A stretch of 64,000 bases of DNA from Amaurobius ferox (Eukaryota; Arthropoda; Arachnida; Araneae; Amaurobiidae). The notes under the pieces were generated by a model. That model did no database searches, was not told the origin of the DNA, and saw only the letters and a program-made list of their open reading frames with translations. The translations under genes and the position numbers were made by a program. The stretch is taken from assembly GCA_951213105.1 (NCBI GenBank), contig OX578152.1, forward strand, positions 75,200,680 to 75,264,679, written 5' to 3'. Below are positions 48,101-58,364 of the stretch, piece by piece; the stretch's first letter is position 1; each line of letters starts with the position of its first letter.

Positions 48101-51100
48101 AAGACAACATTTGAGGGCTAACCCCCCCCCCCTTTTTTTTATGGGTGAGTGGGAGCTATCTCGCTCCCTTTTAGAGATAAAGAAGAAAGTCAATTACAAA
48201 GTTGCAAAGTGTTGCCAAATACAAAAATGTGTCTCACTGACAGAAAAAGCTGCAAATAATTGTCCAAAAAGATATTTTTAAAAGCATGTGATTCTTTAAT
48301 CAGCAAAACTGTCTGTCGACAATTATATAACAAACAATTTAATATATTTAGTTTGAATGTTAACTATTTTATTTGACATGCTTGTTTGTAAACATCATTG
48401 CAATTGAAGCCAAAAAAAGAAAAACTAATCTGGGGTTGAAAACCATTCCACATGCAATATTGTATCCTTATACTATGTGTTTGTCATTTTGTCCTATTTT
48501 TTTTTTTCGATTTTATGATCTATGTCTACAATACTTACTAATGAAGAATATTGCAAAATGATCCTTATTTTTGGAAAATGCAATTGGAATGCCACTGCAG
48601 TCGATTGATTATATACATAACTTTTCCCAATGCAAAGCATCCTAATCATCTGAGTGTTAGTGTTGCATTATTTGGGGGATTAACCTTCTGACTGCTCAAT
48701 TTTAGAACCAAAACCGCTTCAAAAATTGTGTATTTTTTTTTATTGCATATATCAAATTATCTATATTTGGGAACTAAAATGTGCAATGCTTTTTTGCAAC
48801 AGAGATTGTTTAATATAGAATTCATCCATGAGAAAATGTAATCTCAGAAAACTCAATTTCGGGCATTTTCACATAAAAACGATAATTTGAAAATAATTCT
48901 CGATTAAATGGCAAATACATTCCTATTTATTACATAAAAAACAAAAGTAAAATGTATACACTAAAGAAAATATAATATACTAACACAAAATATCCTAGAA
49001 ATGCAGTTTAGTATGGTAAATCTTAAAACATGGTTCAAGGCAAAGTCCAACTTCGCATTCTTTGCACCAAATTTGAGTTTCTTTGTGAATTTTTTTGCCA
49101 GTGTTCATATTTTTGGAGCAACAAACAGCACACTGTCTGTGAGGCTCTTTCTTTATTGGGTTAGGCGGTATATGGCTTACAAAATGATGAGCTGTCAATC
49201 TCAAAGGGTTTAGAGTAGAACTAGGTCTTTCAGGTGTACCTCCCGTTTCTCCATCTGAATACTTTTGGATACTTTGTTCAATCATTTGCAAATGAAATTC
49301 CAGAAGCTTTATCTTTTGTGTTGGGTTTTTCTTTTTATAAAGAACTAAGCATTCCATAGCAATTGATCCAAAATCTGTCTGAAAATTTTTATATAATACT
49401 TTCCCTGTTGTTTTCTGAGAGTAGGGGTAGTATGACAGTTCTTTATAATATAAATCGACACCACCCATTGTATTATTATAGTCACAAACAACAACTCGTT
49501 TCATAACAGTCTTGTTAGATTTGCATTTCACTAAACATGAACTTGCATCATGGATGGTACTCATGAGACATACACTCTTCTTGTCCTGCCATTTCAGGGC
49601 CATAACTTTACCCCTTTAAAATGCAACTTCACCCTTGGGGATTTTCTCTTTAAAAAAATTGGGAGGAAGGTCTTTTCTGATTTTATTTACTGTTCCATAA
49701 GTGTCTGTTTTTGTTGCAACTAAGATATCTACCAATTGTGGAGACATGTAGAAATTGACACAGTAGCACAGATGTAGAAATTGACACAGAAATTGTGACA
49801 CAGTAGCCTTTTCCAAGAATCGATCCATCAAGAGTAAAACAATTTTAGTGGAAACTGGATAGCGCCCATATTTAGGATTATACACTGTCCCTTCACCTGT
49901 GTATATCAGGAAATCTGAAATATACCCTGTTTCTGCTTCACAAAGGACAAAAAAATTTAGGACAAATCTTGCTCTTTTTTTGGCAATATACATTTTTCAG
50001 CTGAACCTGCCCTTGAAGCGCATCAAACTCTCATCTAAACTCAGATGTTTAGCTGGTACATAGACTTCTTGAAATTTGCTTCGAAGATAGTGATGTCTTA
50101 AATTTTATTGTCTTCAATTTTATTCAATTTTGGCCATGGGTGGTTGTCTTTATCGAATTCCTCATTATTGGCAAAATGAAGAAACTTCATTAGCAAAATA
50201 AACCTATTTTTTCCAATTACTTTTGAAAAAATTGGTGTTTGTCATATTAAACGATTACAAGGGGTTTTCAAAGAGGTTTGTAATATTTGACATTTTGGAT
50301 AATATTTCTGTTGTGGCTTTTTTTTTTTTTATAACTCCTTAGAGTAATAAAATTGAAAAAAATAATCTGACTTCTTTCACATTGGTTTCTGTCTATTTTT
50401 TCCAATGTGATCTATCTTGAGCAACAGCTTTGTTGATAAATTGTTCAGCCTATCTGTTTGTTTCTTGGAGTATCATTTGTAATATTCGATCATCAAAAAA
50501 TATTTCAAAATAATCCAAAATATGAGCATTGTTGTCCATATTCACAGCTATTCCTGGAATACCACAAAACAGAAATGAGGCAGGATGAGGCAGAAATGAG
50601 GGGGGATGTTTTTCATATTTATTTTGCACCACTGTCTAACATTTCGCAGGGATATTGAATCCTCTTCAGATCCATCACTATCTGTAAAGGAATCCGTGAA
50701 ATCTATATCACTATCACTATCTTCAAAACAACTACTACATATAGCTTTCAGAATCCAATGAATCATCAGGATTATAAGTTGTTTCCCTTACTGAACCTTT
50801 TCTGCCAGTCATTTTCTGATTAGAACTAAAAAGAGAATGAGAGCATAAAACTAGCTAACAAACATTGCTCAAACACAAGAATTCAGTGGTCAACCATCGC
50901 CATCTGTTGGTCAAAACCTGATTCAAAGGCTAAATATTGCATATAAAACCTTTTCACCAGTTAAACAGGGAAAACATGAGATGCGCTTTAAAATAAAGGG
51001 AAAGAACTCATACCCGAGGAAATTGCGAGATGAGCAAATTTTGTACATTCGCACTGCCTGCGGTAATCGCGGGATAGGCAGTCAGAGGGTTAGAGTGTAT

Positions 51101-54100
51101 TCCCCATTTTTCAGCTCTTTTTGCTAGACAAACACATTTTTGTACTAATTTGGCAATGCTCCGCAACTTTGTAGACTTTTTTTCTCATCTCTAAAAGGGG
51201 AGCCAGATAGTCTCCCCCCCCCCCCCCATAAAAAGGGGGGTAACCCTTTGAAAGTTGTTTTGTCATGTAGCACTATAGGGGTTTCCTCTGTAAACTGCAT
51301 TAAAAGAAATGAGGATAACTCTCTTTGTTCTCATGAAATGTCCCTGATACAGATTCTCTTAAATATCCTTAATATATAAGAAATTCTGGTACTTATCGGT
51401 TATAGGGACCATGAAGCCAAACATGATTTTGGCCACCACAAATTTCAATGTAACACAATATTTTTTTGTTAAGTAAAGTTGATCAAACCTCATTATATAT
51501 TAAATTTTAATCATTGTGTTTGTAGTGAATTTCTCGTATCGGATTATATCGCCAATGTTCTTGTTAGCGACAACTCGGAAAAGCAGTCGCTAATCCATGG
51601 TCCCTATAACCGATAAGCACCGAAATTCTAGTATGTAGTCTTATTGAAGGGCAGTTACATCATAAGGTAATATTTATATTTTGTGTAAAAAGTACTGGAA
51701 AATTAGCTACAATTTGCAAAGTAACTGCATATGGAGTACATTCTATAACTCTGGTCCTTGCGATTGATAAAAATTACTGAAGAAGCTCTCACTTCTTGGC
51801 AGGCAGCTAGTGCCAGTCTCAATCAGTATAATGGTCCAAGCAGTTCCTCTGGTTTTGTATAGTTAAATTGAATTTGATTACTGTGCATTGTTTTTTGTAT
51901 CATACAAAAAAATGCCTTTAAAATGTCATCAGTTGGGCCTTTGCTTGTTTAGATTAAGTCATGAATTGTTAATTAAGGAAAAGGAAACACATAAATGAGT
52001 ATGAAATCATCTACAAAGGGACTAGCTTTGGATGTTTCTACAATCTCTTTCGGTGTTTACTTCAAAAAATATCTCAGAGGCCTTGTATTATATGAAAAAT
52101 CTGTTGGAACTAATCTTATGCCATCACTTTAAAAGAAGTAACTAAGTGTTGCCCTGCCCCATCACCTTAGAATTCTACATGGACTTGAGCCTAGCCCACA
52201 TGCTTAAATTCAATCTGGCTGGGCAGGCTTAATTTCTCTAAAATGGTTTTCGGCTAGGTCAGATTCAAACTTAGTTTAAAAAATTGGGTCAAGCCAACAC
52301 AGAGGTATTCAATTTTTCAAGAATGTAAAAGTGAAATTTACAGTACATAAAATTATTTTGTTGATTTCAGTTATATAAAAATAAATATTTAAAAAAATAA
52401 CTTTAATCCTCTCTGTAAAAAAATTGCACAAATGTATGATTTTGACTCATTTGGACAAACTTCATTTCAGGCAAGACTGGGCCAAGACTCAATTGTCTTT
52501 GGTCTAGGTTGGGCTCAGGTTCTATTCTAAAATTTCTTTAGGTTTAGCACTGGTACTGTTAAGCCAGACCAGGGGTTGTTGATGTTGTTGAAACCCAGAC
52601 CGTCCGACCTACCAGAAAGGTGTAAGGTAACTGTTTGGACGGTCGGGAAGTGCCACCCAATTTAGACCAGAACCCAGTGGGGGAGGCATCCACAGGGACC
52701 GTACCCTCCTTCCCCTACCACCAACCTCTCGGAAGGACTTTCGGACCCACATGTTTAAAGTCATCGTACTCCGCATGAACACGGCGGCAGTTTTGGCAGT
52801 GGCTGGAATCGAACCCGGGCCTACCGAGTGCAACTCCAGCGCACTAACCAATGGGCTACCGCGCCCCAAGCCAAACCAGGGGTTGTTGTTGTTGAGACCC
52901 AGACCGTCCGACCTACCAGAAAGGTGTAAGGTAACTGTTTGGACGGCCGGTATGTGCCACCCAATTTAGACTGGAACCCAGTGGGGGAGGCATCCACAGG
53001 GACCGTACCCTCCTTCCCCTACCACCAACCTCTCGGAAGGACTTACGGACCCATATGTTTAACGTGATCGTACTCCGCGTGAACACGGCGGCAGTTTTGG
53101 CAGCGACTGGAATCGAACCCGGGCCAACCGAGTGCAACTCCAGCGATCTAACCAATGGGCTACCGCGCCCCACCAGACCAGGGGTCGAAAACCCAGACCA
53201 CCCGACTCGTCCGAAGACTTAGAGCAGCCGATTGGATGGCCGGGAAAACCAGACCAGGGGTGTAGTCTGGTGTAACAATTCAAAAATTATGGAAAACGGG
53301 GTGGGACTTAAGTAGTTTCATACCCAAACACCCATAATTGCTAATCTAGGAAAATCAATTAATAAGTAAACATTAATTTTCAATCATTCATTAGTCAGAC
53401 TAATCATATAAATTAATCATGAATTAACAATTATATTGATAATCAAAATTCTAATTTACAAAAGCCTTATTCATTGTGAAAAGTTATATATGTATAAAAT
53501 GTGGTTTTATGTAAAACAAAGAACCTTTTCTAGTATTCAATTTCTTAAAGTTATTTATAAAGAAGCAATTTTAAAATTCATTATTTTATAAAATAAATAA
53601 TAGTTCAAAATATTGAAAATGCAAAGTTTTGCTAGTACTTCAATAAAATGTACTTAAGCGATCTTAGCATCACAATACAAGGTAATTACTCCTTGCTGCC
53701 ATTGGCGTTCAAATTAGATCCTGCATTTACTACTTAACAAAGCTAGACATTGAAAAGGTGACTATGACAGTTCAATGTGACATGTGAGTATATGTACAAG
53801 TGTACAACATATAATTCGATTGGAATTACTGGTCACATAGACGTTACAGCATAGTATCAGAGAAAAGATTTTGAAAATGGATTCTCCTACTCTGCCTTAT
53901 TGTTTGAACCAGCTGGACTCAAGTTATATTGTTTATCTTACCAACTATGTTCTCCTCCAATAGAAATAATAAAGGAATAAAAAATAAAGAGTTCCAGTCA
54001 CACCAATGGAGAAAAATCTATTATTGTGAGTCCCAGAGCCTTCAATTTTGACAAGTACAGGGTTTAATGTCAGAAGACCATAGCCTTAACCTTTTGAAAA

Positions 54101-55271
54101 TGCCATGAGACTTTTTAGAACTCATCCGTTCAGCAACTTTTTTTTTGTTATTAAATTTCAGATCACCACTTCCATTTACAGAACATTCTTTTCCTACAGC
54201 ATGAAAGACTACACATAAGTTATTTTTCTCATTTGCTCTCCATTTTCTTGTTTTCCAAGTCAGTTTTACAACAGAGAAAATTTAGTTTTTTACATTAAGT
54301 TTCATTTAAGTTTATAATGCAAATTGCAATGGAAACTTTAGAATATTCAAAAATCCAAACCGGATGACCTCACTCATTTACACTGAAACTCTCTGTAGTC
54401 GATCCTACCATAGTTTACTTTTTTTCCAAAAAATCCAATTCTCTATATTTTTCTTTAAAAATAGAAGGTGCTGTTCGAAATCTTTGGAATTTGTAATAAA
54501 AAATTTTTCAAATAAAGAATGGAAAGATTTTTTTTTTCTCTTTTTTGTATATAAAGATACAAAAGATATTTTTTTGCATATAAAGATTACATTTGATGAA
54601 TAGGTCATTTGGCATTGGATTGACAAAAATAAATAAATAATCCAGCATGATCCTTGCAATAAAATGACTTGTCTTTTTTTTTTTTCAATCAAAACGAGAA
54701 ATTTGTATATAATAAAACATTAATCACAAGAGAAGATGTCCTATAAAATCTCAGTAAAAAGTATAATTTATTCATACAGATTTGAGAATTTTTAATATTT
54801 TTAAAAATATTTTACTGAATTTTCATACAAAACATTGTGTAGCCTATGTCAGCTTTTGTCTTTGGTAGTTCATACTGAATGTCCTAGAATTTATACCAAT
54901 TACTAAATCACACAAAACCAAATACCTAGCACAATTTTGTCACAGATACAAATATAAGCTACCCAGACAGTTGCTTGACTTACTTTTCGACGGATTTGGT
55001 CTGAATTGATCTCTTTCATAATCACCTAACTTTTCTATAGTACTTTTCGGTCTTTGCATCGGTCTGGAAGGAAGTTTCGTAGTTAGTGAAACAGGCGGTT
55101 CCCATGATTTACCTTTAGTTTCAGTCATAGACTTTGGAACGTAAGGGAAACTTTTACCCGAATCTGCACATTGGAGTAGTTCATGCTGTATTTTAGGATT
55201 TAAATTGACTTCGTTCATCAATGTTTTCAGAATATCCTTAGTACTATTCATTTGGAAATATAGTGGCTGAT
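39071..55271 (-). CDS. C22orf23: UPF0193 / EVG1 (C22orf23-like) protein, split gene
   Basis: Coding exons 54,984-55,271, 47,414-47,551, 44,331-44,431 and 39,071-39,139 have GT-AG borders and compatible phases (1, 1, 0) and end in TAA. From the ATG at 55,251 the product is about 191 residues; vertebrate EVG1 is about 217. The order of conserved blocks matches the family: NSTKDILKTLMNEV (N-terminal helix), GDYERDQFRPNPSK, EKERLQNLMAFGKDIDEE, EIKERKQFLDDMTELGEGRK and LRELEKIDKERAQ. It is helical and charged, with no signal peptide. The family has no established biochemical role; I recall an association with ciliated cells, which is not testable here. Introns of 7.4, 3.0 and 5.2 kb are packed with transposons. 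The N terminus may lie in an upstream exon. Homology is from memory of the human sequence; confidence is high because five blocks agree in order. Confidence 0.86.
40744..42750 (-). mobile_element. PIF/Harbinger-like element (40,747-42,747) with TAA target duplication
   Basis: Ends AGCCCCGTTCACAT (40,747) and its exact complement (to 42,747) are flanked by TAA on both sides (40,744-40,746 and 42,748-42,750). A 3 bp TAA/TTA duplication is characteristic of PIF/Harbinger. Subterminal sequence shares accggttcacatg-like phrases. Inside the right end is the first exon of a protein gene; the rest is AT-rich with no frame, so the copy is deleted. It lies in the last intron of the UPF0193 gene. Confidence 0.7.
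42350..42547 (-). pseudogene. First coding exon of a transposon protein, frameshifted
   Basis: From an ATG at 42,547 the frame reads MADTEIPRGPFLQILSED and stops after 25 codons. One base away a clean frame continues (DEFIAFYIDYFAFIAQTY, then RRILLKNFDA) to a GTATGT donor at 42,349. The join point is near 42,475. It sits 200 bp inside the terminal repeat, so it is probably the element's own transposase or accessory protein. No downstream exon is seen. I do not recognise specific catalytic residues. Confidence 0.55.
43150..43205 (-). repeat. Short dispersed repeat, inverse of 3,468-3,530
   Basis: ggagcattacgaaaaatgta ... ggatgcttatacc here matches the complement of ggtataagcgtccaaagtgt ... 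acgctcc at 3,468-3,510. Family unknown; its copies are 40 kb apart. Confidence 0.65.
43428..43640 (-). pseudogene. Mariner transposase fragment
   Basis: On the minus strand ITGDEKWIVYSN (about 43,535-43,572) holds the first catalytic Asp region of mariner-type DDE/D transposases (Gly-Asp-Glu-Lys-Trp). RSWSKLGESAQTTSKPDIH and then a worn Lys-Val-Met-Leu-(stop)-Val-Trp-Trp-Asp block follow, with the second Asp. A stop also interrupts the residue before Leu-Ile-Thr-Gly-Asp. Terminal repeats were not found. It lies in the last intron of the UPF0193 gene and is long inactive. Confidence 0.75.
44331..44431 (-). CDS. C22orf23: UPF0193 penultimate coding exon
   Basis: Acceptor atttttacag, 101 bases, donor GTAATA. 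The split codon with the previous exon gives Ile, then LTEIKERKQFLDDMTELGEG and RKYLPEIQCQIGL. This is the best conserved block of the family (human has [20 protein letters not shown]). Confidence 0.87.
46201..46549 (-). mobile_element. Chimeric 5S rRNA-tRNA SINE (46,215-46,535) with 14-bp target duplication
   Basis: The insert 46,215-46,535 is flanked by TGGTAATTGAGAGT and TGGTAATTGGGAGT (13 of 14 identical). On the minus strand it begins with an entire 5S rRNA sequence, runs straight into the tRNA-SINE head and body, and ends in the SINE tail with (AAC)n. The SINE part lacks the B box and about 65 bp around it, and a second stretch before the tail. The single pair of target repeats around both parts indicates that they moved as one transcript. 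Confidence 0.75.
46414..46532 (-). rRNA. 5S rRNA sequence (full length, SINE-embedded)
   Basis: Starts GCCAACGGCCGTGCC and ends CGTGCTGTTGGC, about 119 nt, the normal 5S length. Conserved phrases TCTCGTTAGATCACCGAAGT, ATCGGGCGTGGTTAGTACTT and CTGGGAACACCGCGTGC are present, so the internal control region is largely there, with changes in the A-box zone (tcagacagcatcgggc). There is no oligo-T terminator, only TTT, so Pol III would read into the SINE. It is better viewed as a SINE promoter module than as a ribosomal gene. Confidence 0.85.
47414..47551 (-). CDS. C22orf23: UPF0193 internal coding exon
   Basis: Acceptor attcttgttcaag, 138 bases, donor GTAATA. The split first codon gives Thr, then 45 codons: RPPHEKERLQNLMAFGKDID and an acidic tail. 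Human has EKQRLQNIFATGKDMEE at this place. Confidence 0.87.
48680..51093 (-). mobile_element. piggyBac transposon (48,684-51,089)
   Basis: Ends CCTTCTGACTGC (48,684) and, on the complement, CCCTCTGACTGCC (from 51,089) are a near-perfect inverted pair. Flanks are TTAA (48,680-48,683) and TTAG (51,090-51,093), the TTAA target with one change. The only gene inside reads minus and is defective. Confidence 0.82.
48995..50812 (-). pseudogene. piggyBac transposase, degraded
   Basis: The ATG at 50,812 opens an acidic N terminus (EDSDSDIDFTDSFTDSDGSEED split over frames). A block with GIPGIAVNM and DYFEIFFDDRILQMILQETN (50,450-50,560) is the family's N-terminal domain. The DDE core follows: LSLDESLMRFKGRFS (first Asp), LCEAETGYISDFLIYTGEG, and a second-Asp zone around NFYMSPQL. 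That zone is scrambled by a short duplication (about 49,750-49,800), so the Asp-Asn-Phe-Tyr motif is lost. TGTVNKIRKDLPPNF and GGVDLYYKELSYYP follow. It ends in a Cys-rich domain (CAVCCSKNMNTGKKIH, then WCKECEVGLC). Frameshifts upstream and an in-frame TAA at about 49,617 confirm inactivity. Confidence 0.85.
51380..51629. mobile_element. 234-bp MITE (51,388-51,621) with 8-bp target duplication
   Basis: Ends GGTACTTATCGGTTATAGGG and, on the complement, GGTGCTTATCGGTTATAGGG differ at one base; the match continues through ACCATG. Flanks are GAAATTCT on both sides (51,380-51,387 and 51,622-51,629). An 8-bp duplication fits hAT, P or Merlin-like elements. Confidence 0.8.
52561..52882 (-). mobile_element. 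tRNA-derived SINE (52,576-52,867), first of three stacked insertions
   Basis: Full-length copy with B box GGTTCGATTCC and an (AAC)/(ATC) tail at the left. Flanks are AAGCCAGACCAGGGG (52,561-52,575) and AAGCCAAACCAGGGG (52,868-52,882). Confidence 0.85.
52868..53184 (-). mobile_element. tRNA-derived SINE (52,883-53,170), second of three stacked insertions
   Basis: Full-length copy, very similar to the preceding one, with its own B box. Right flank CACCAGACCAGGGG (53,171-53,184) repeats the same target phrase. Confidence 0.85.
53171..53260 (-). mobile_element. 64-bp short SINE (53,185-53,248), third of three stacked insertions
   Basis: Same 64 bp length and layout as 21,694-21,757 (cccagacca.ccgactc ... 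ttggatggccggga). Its right flank again is AACCAGACCAGGGG, ending at 53,260. Confidence 0.75.
53261..54980. other. Intronic AT-rich sequence
   Basis: Part of the first mapped UPF0193 intron. No element or exon is seen; open frames near 54,364-54,692 are A/T-rich chance frames. Confidence 0.45.
54984..55271 (-). CDS. C22orf23: UPF0193 first mapped coding exon
   Basis: Acceptor tttattgacag, donor GTAAGT. Frame: QPLYFQ, then an ATG at 55,251 (MNSTKDILKTLMNEV), a Pro/Ser-rich middle, and GDYERDQFRPNPSK at the end. The exon starts with two bases completing a codon, so translation may begin upstream, or at 55,251 if the previous exon is untranslated. Confidence 0.84.
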
Positions 55272-55779
55272 CTGTCAATAAACATCAAGTTTCTAATTTA
55301 CTGAACATCTAAAACTGAGAACGTATACCTAAAAACTGTTTTTATAACTTTATATATCTATATGCTAAAAAAAAAACATATATAAAAACAGTTAGTGATG
55401 AATTTGAGACAAATATGCGCACAGATAAAATGGAATACTATAAGTTTTAACCTATACAAATAAGATATTTAATTGCAACAAAAACTTTAAATATACAACA
55501 TAAAACTTTTTATAATGTACCAAGTTTCCAAATAAAAACATCCTTGATACCCATAATACAGTGCCTACATGAAGACTATCTAATCTTCATGAGTGCCTAG
55601 AATGTGCCGATAGCCACAGAACAGTCTCGGGTATTTTACAATTTAAAGATTGAATTTAACTATGTAATTTTAATATTCTTTTTTAAACTGGCATATTTTA
55701 TTCTTAAAAGTAGCAAAAAAAATTTATGATTGGTCAGCTTAATATTAAATTTGGTCAGCTTAATATTAAATTTTTTTAC

Positions 55780-55851
55780 AGTAATGATGACAGATCGTTC
55801 TCTCCACATCTCATCAAATGCTTTGGCTGCAAACAGAGAGTTCACTCCCAT
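55780..55851 (-). CDS. Possible upstream UPF0193 exon
   Basis: An ATG at 55,851 reads MGVNSLFAAKAFDEMWRERS and reaches a GTAAAA donor at 55,779. Position and a Trp-Arg-containing N terminus suit an EVG1 first exon, but the exon ends in phase 0 while the next mapped exon needs one carried base. Either the donor differs or this is chance. A 21-bp tandem duplication (ttggtcagcttaatattaaa) lies just downstream. Confidence 0.25.
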
Positions 55852-56052
55852 AGGAACCTATGACAACATCGTTAACATAGGATTTTGCATAGACACTAGC
55901 GTTCGATGAGCCAACCATCCTCGACTGCTAGATTTGGCGACTATCGCTCAATTGGCGATTTAATGTAATGCGGCCCAAAAAATAAAATAAAATAAACTGT
56001 ACTTCTATAATTTTTTAAACTATAAACATGATCAGCATTTAAAAATACTTTC

Positions 56053-58364
56053 ATCTATATAATAAAAGGCAATGTCTGTGTGTGTGTGTGTCTGTCTGTC
56101 TTATACACTATACGTTTCGCGACCGCGCGTCGGAGAGCTACGAAATTTGGCAATCGGAGACCCGGGGGGGAGGGAAGGGGACACATGAAAACCGATTTTT
56201 AAAATTTTAATTATTTTTTTATTTATTTAATGTTTTATGCGATTTCGACCGTTTTTTGCCCTTTTTTCTCCACGATCCAGACATCGTAGAAAAAAATAAA
56301 TTACACCATCGGAAAGAGCAGAGAATTTCGAGTAAAAATATATCAATTTCAAATCTGAATTTCGATTTCTAATATTTTTTAAAGATTTTAAAACAAAACT
56401 CACTTTTGGCTCAAAAAATCAATTTTTTGTTTTTAAATTCTCGCATCGTGAAAAGTACTCATAATTTCGACTAATAATTTACATTTTTAGAAAGCTGAAA
56501 TATCTGGCATTCTTACAAGTCTAATGTGGTCCAGAAATAATGAAAATTGCCTTCAGGATGGCAATTTTAAAGACGCCATGATTTTAAATTTCTCGGCGTT
56601 CCGTTCGTTTCTCCCCCGCTGAAGCAGGGAAGGTGGTGGGTGGGGACGTCAAGGTGGAGGTGACGTCACGGTTCTGAATAGAGCGCCTTTGCTCTATATA
56701 AATTATTATATTTATATTTTAAATGATGGGACGATCTGGATTTTTTAAATGTATATTTTAACTTTTGGATATTTTAAATGGATATTTTAATTTTATGGAT
56801 AGTTTAAATGATAGAACAATGAAACAATGGAATGAGGATGATGGAATTAAGCATATGGTCATTTTAAATTGCAAATTAGCGCGCGGGAAGTTAGCGGTAG
56901 GCCCGGGTTCGATTCCCGCCACTGCCAAAACTGCCGCCGTGTTTACGTGGAATACGATCACGTTAAATATGTGGGTCCGTAAGTCCTTCCGAGAGGTTGG
57001 TGGTAGGGGAAGGAGGATACGGCCCCTGTGGATGCCTCCCCCACTGGGTTCCCGTCTAAATTGGGTGAATATGTAGAAAGTTATGGAGATTGTCGCGGAG
57101 GGCGCGGCAGCCCAGTGGTTAGCGCGCGGGAATTGCACTCAGTAGGCCCGGGTTCGATTCCCGCCACTGCCAAAACTTACGCCACGTTCACGCAGAGTAC
57201 GATCACGTTAAACATGTGGGTTCGTGAGTCCTTCCGACAGGTTGGTGGTAGGGGAAGGAGGGTACGGTCTAAATTGGGTGAATAAAAAGAAAGTTATGGA
57301 GATTGTCGCGGAGGGCGAAGTAGCCCAGTGGTTAGCGCGCGGGAATTGCACGCGGTAGGCCCGGGTTCGATTTCCGCCACTGACATGGAGTACGATCACG
57401 TTAAACATATGGGTCCGTATGTTTTTCCGAGAGGTTGGTGGTAGGGGAAGGAGGGTACGTTCCCTGTGGATGCCTCCCCCACTGGGTTCCGGTCTAAATT
57501 GGGTGGCACATCCTGGCCGTCCAACCAGTTACCAGGCCCGGGTTCGATTCCCAAAATTGCCGCCGTGTTTACGCGGAGTACGAGCACGTTAAACATGTGG
57601 GTCCGTGAGTCCTTCCGAGAAGTTGGTGGTAGGGGAAGGAGGGTACGGTCTAAATTGGATGAATAAAAAGAAAGTTATGGAGATTGTCGCGTAGGGCAAA
57701 GTAGCCCAATGGTTAGCGCGCGGAAATTGCACTCGGTAGGCCCGGGTTCGATTCCCAAAATTGCCGCCGTGTTTACGCGGAGTACGATCACGTTAAACAT
57801 GTGGGTCTGTAAGTCCTTCCGAGAGGTTGGTGGTAGGGGAAGAAGGGTACGGTCCCTGTGGATGCTTCTCCCACTTGGTTCCGGTCTAAATTGGGTGAAT
57901 AAAAAATAAGTTATGAAGAATATCGCGGAGGGTGAAGTACCCCAGTGGTTAGTGCGCGGGATTTGCACTTGGTAGGCCCGGGTTCGATTCCCAAAATTGC
58001 CGAATAAAAATAAAGTTATGGGGATTGTCGCGGATGGCACGGTAGCCCAGTGGTTAGCGCGCGGGAATTTCACTCGGTAGGCCCGGGTTCGATTCCCGCC
58101 ATTGCCAAAACTGCAGCCGTGTTCACGCGGAGTACGATCACGTTAAACGTGTGGGACTGCAAGTCCTTCCGAGAGGTTTGTGGTAGGGGAAGGAGGGTAC
58201 GGTCTCTTTGGATGCCTCCCCCATTGGGTTCCGGTCTAAATTGTGTGGCACTTCCTGGCCTTCCAAGCAGTTACCTTACACCTTTCTGGTAGGTCGCGCC
58301 AACGAGTTTGCCACGGTCAGAATTTTCAAGGGTAGCGAACAGGCTGGTCGCCAAAGGCGGCTAG
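56053..58364 (+). mobile_element. Helitron-like unit 1 carrying a seven-head SINE cluster
   Basis: Starts A|TCTATATAATAAAAGG and ends with a short hairpin (cgcc-aaa-ggcg) next to CTAG|T at 58,361-58,364. TC/CTAG ends and insertion between A and T are Helitron hallmarks. The first 650 bp (head, GT/GTCT microsatellite, gagctacgaaatttggc, to a hairpin tagagc...gctcta at about 56,687-56,702) has no genes. A SINE cluster (56,870-58,294) fills the rest. No Rep/helicase, so non-autonomous if a Helitron at all. Confidence 0.55.
56870..58294 (+). repeat. Long cluster of tRNA-SINE units, copy 1
   Basis: B boxes (GGTTCGATTCC or one-base variants) at 56,906, 57,151, 57,364, 57,541, 57,745, 57,981 and 58,086. 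Most are preceded by an A-box phrase (gcccagtggttagcgcg). Units are head-to-tail and each loses a different part of the body; only the last keeps the stretch ttaccttacacctttctggt near the usual SINE tail. The linker gaataaaaagaaagttatgg joins several units. Confidence 0.85.

Larger units (their letters stand above)
47998..51370. mobile_element. Palindromic element with about 240-bp inverted arms, host of the piggyBac relic
   Basis: Left arm 47,998-48,235 and right arm 51,135-51,370 are inverse copies, including gagagttatcct / aggataactctc, the C/G tract with tttatgg/ataaaaa, and the block tctctaaaaggggagc. The arms are moderately diverged. The piggyBac element at 48,684-51,089 lies between, so the palindrome was about 1 kb before that insertion. 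The open frame 47,841-48,281 is an arm artefact. Confidence 0.68.

Noticed and set aside
47841..48281. 146-codon frame on the plus strand
   Set aside because: Lies across one arm of the palindromic element and a C tract; no domain.
52140..52560. Possible diverged repeat with ggctaggt/gggctcagg phrases
   Set aside because: Similarity is limited to short words; no copy or border could be defined.
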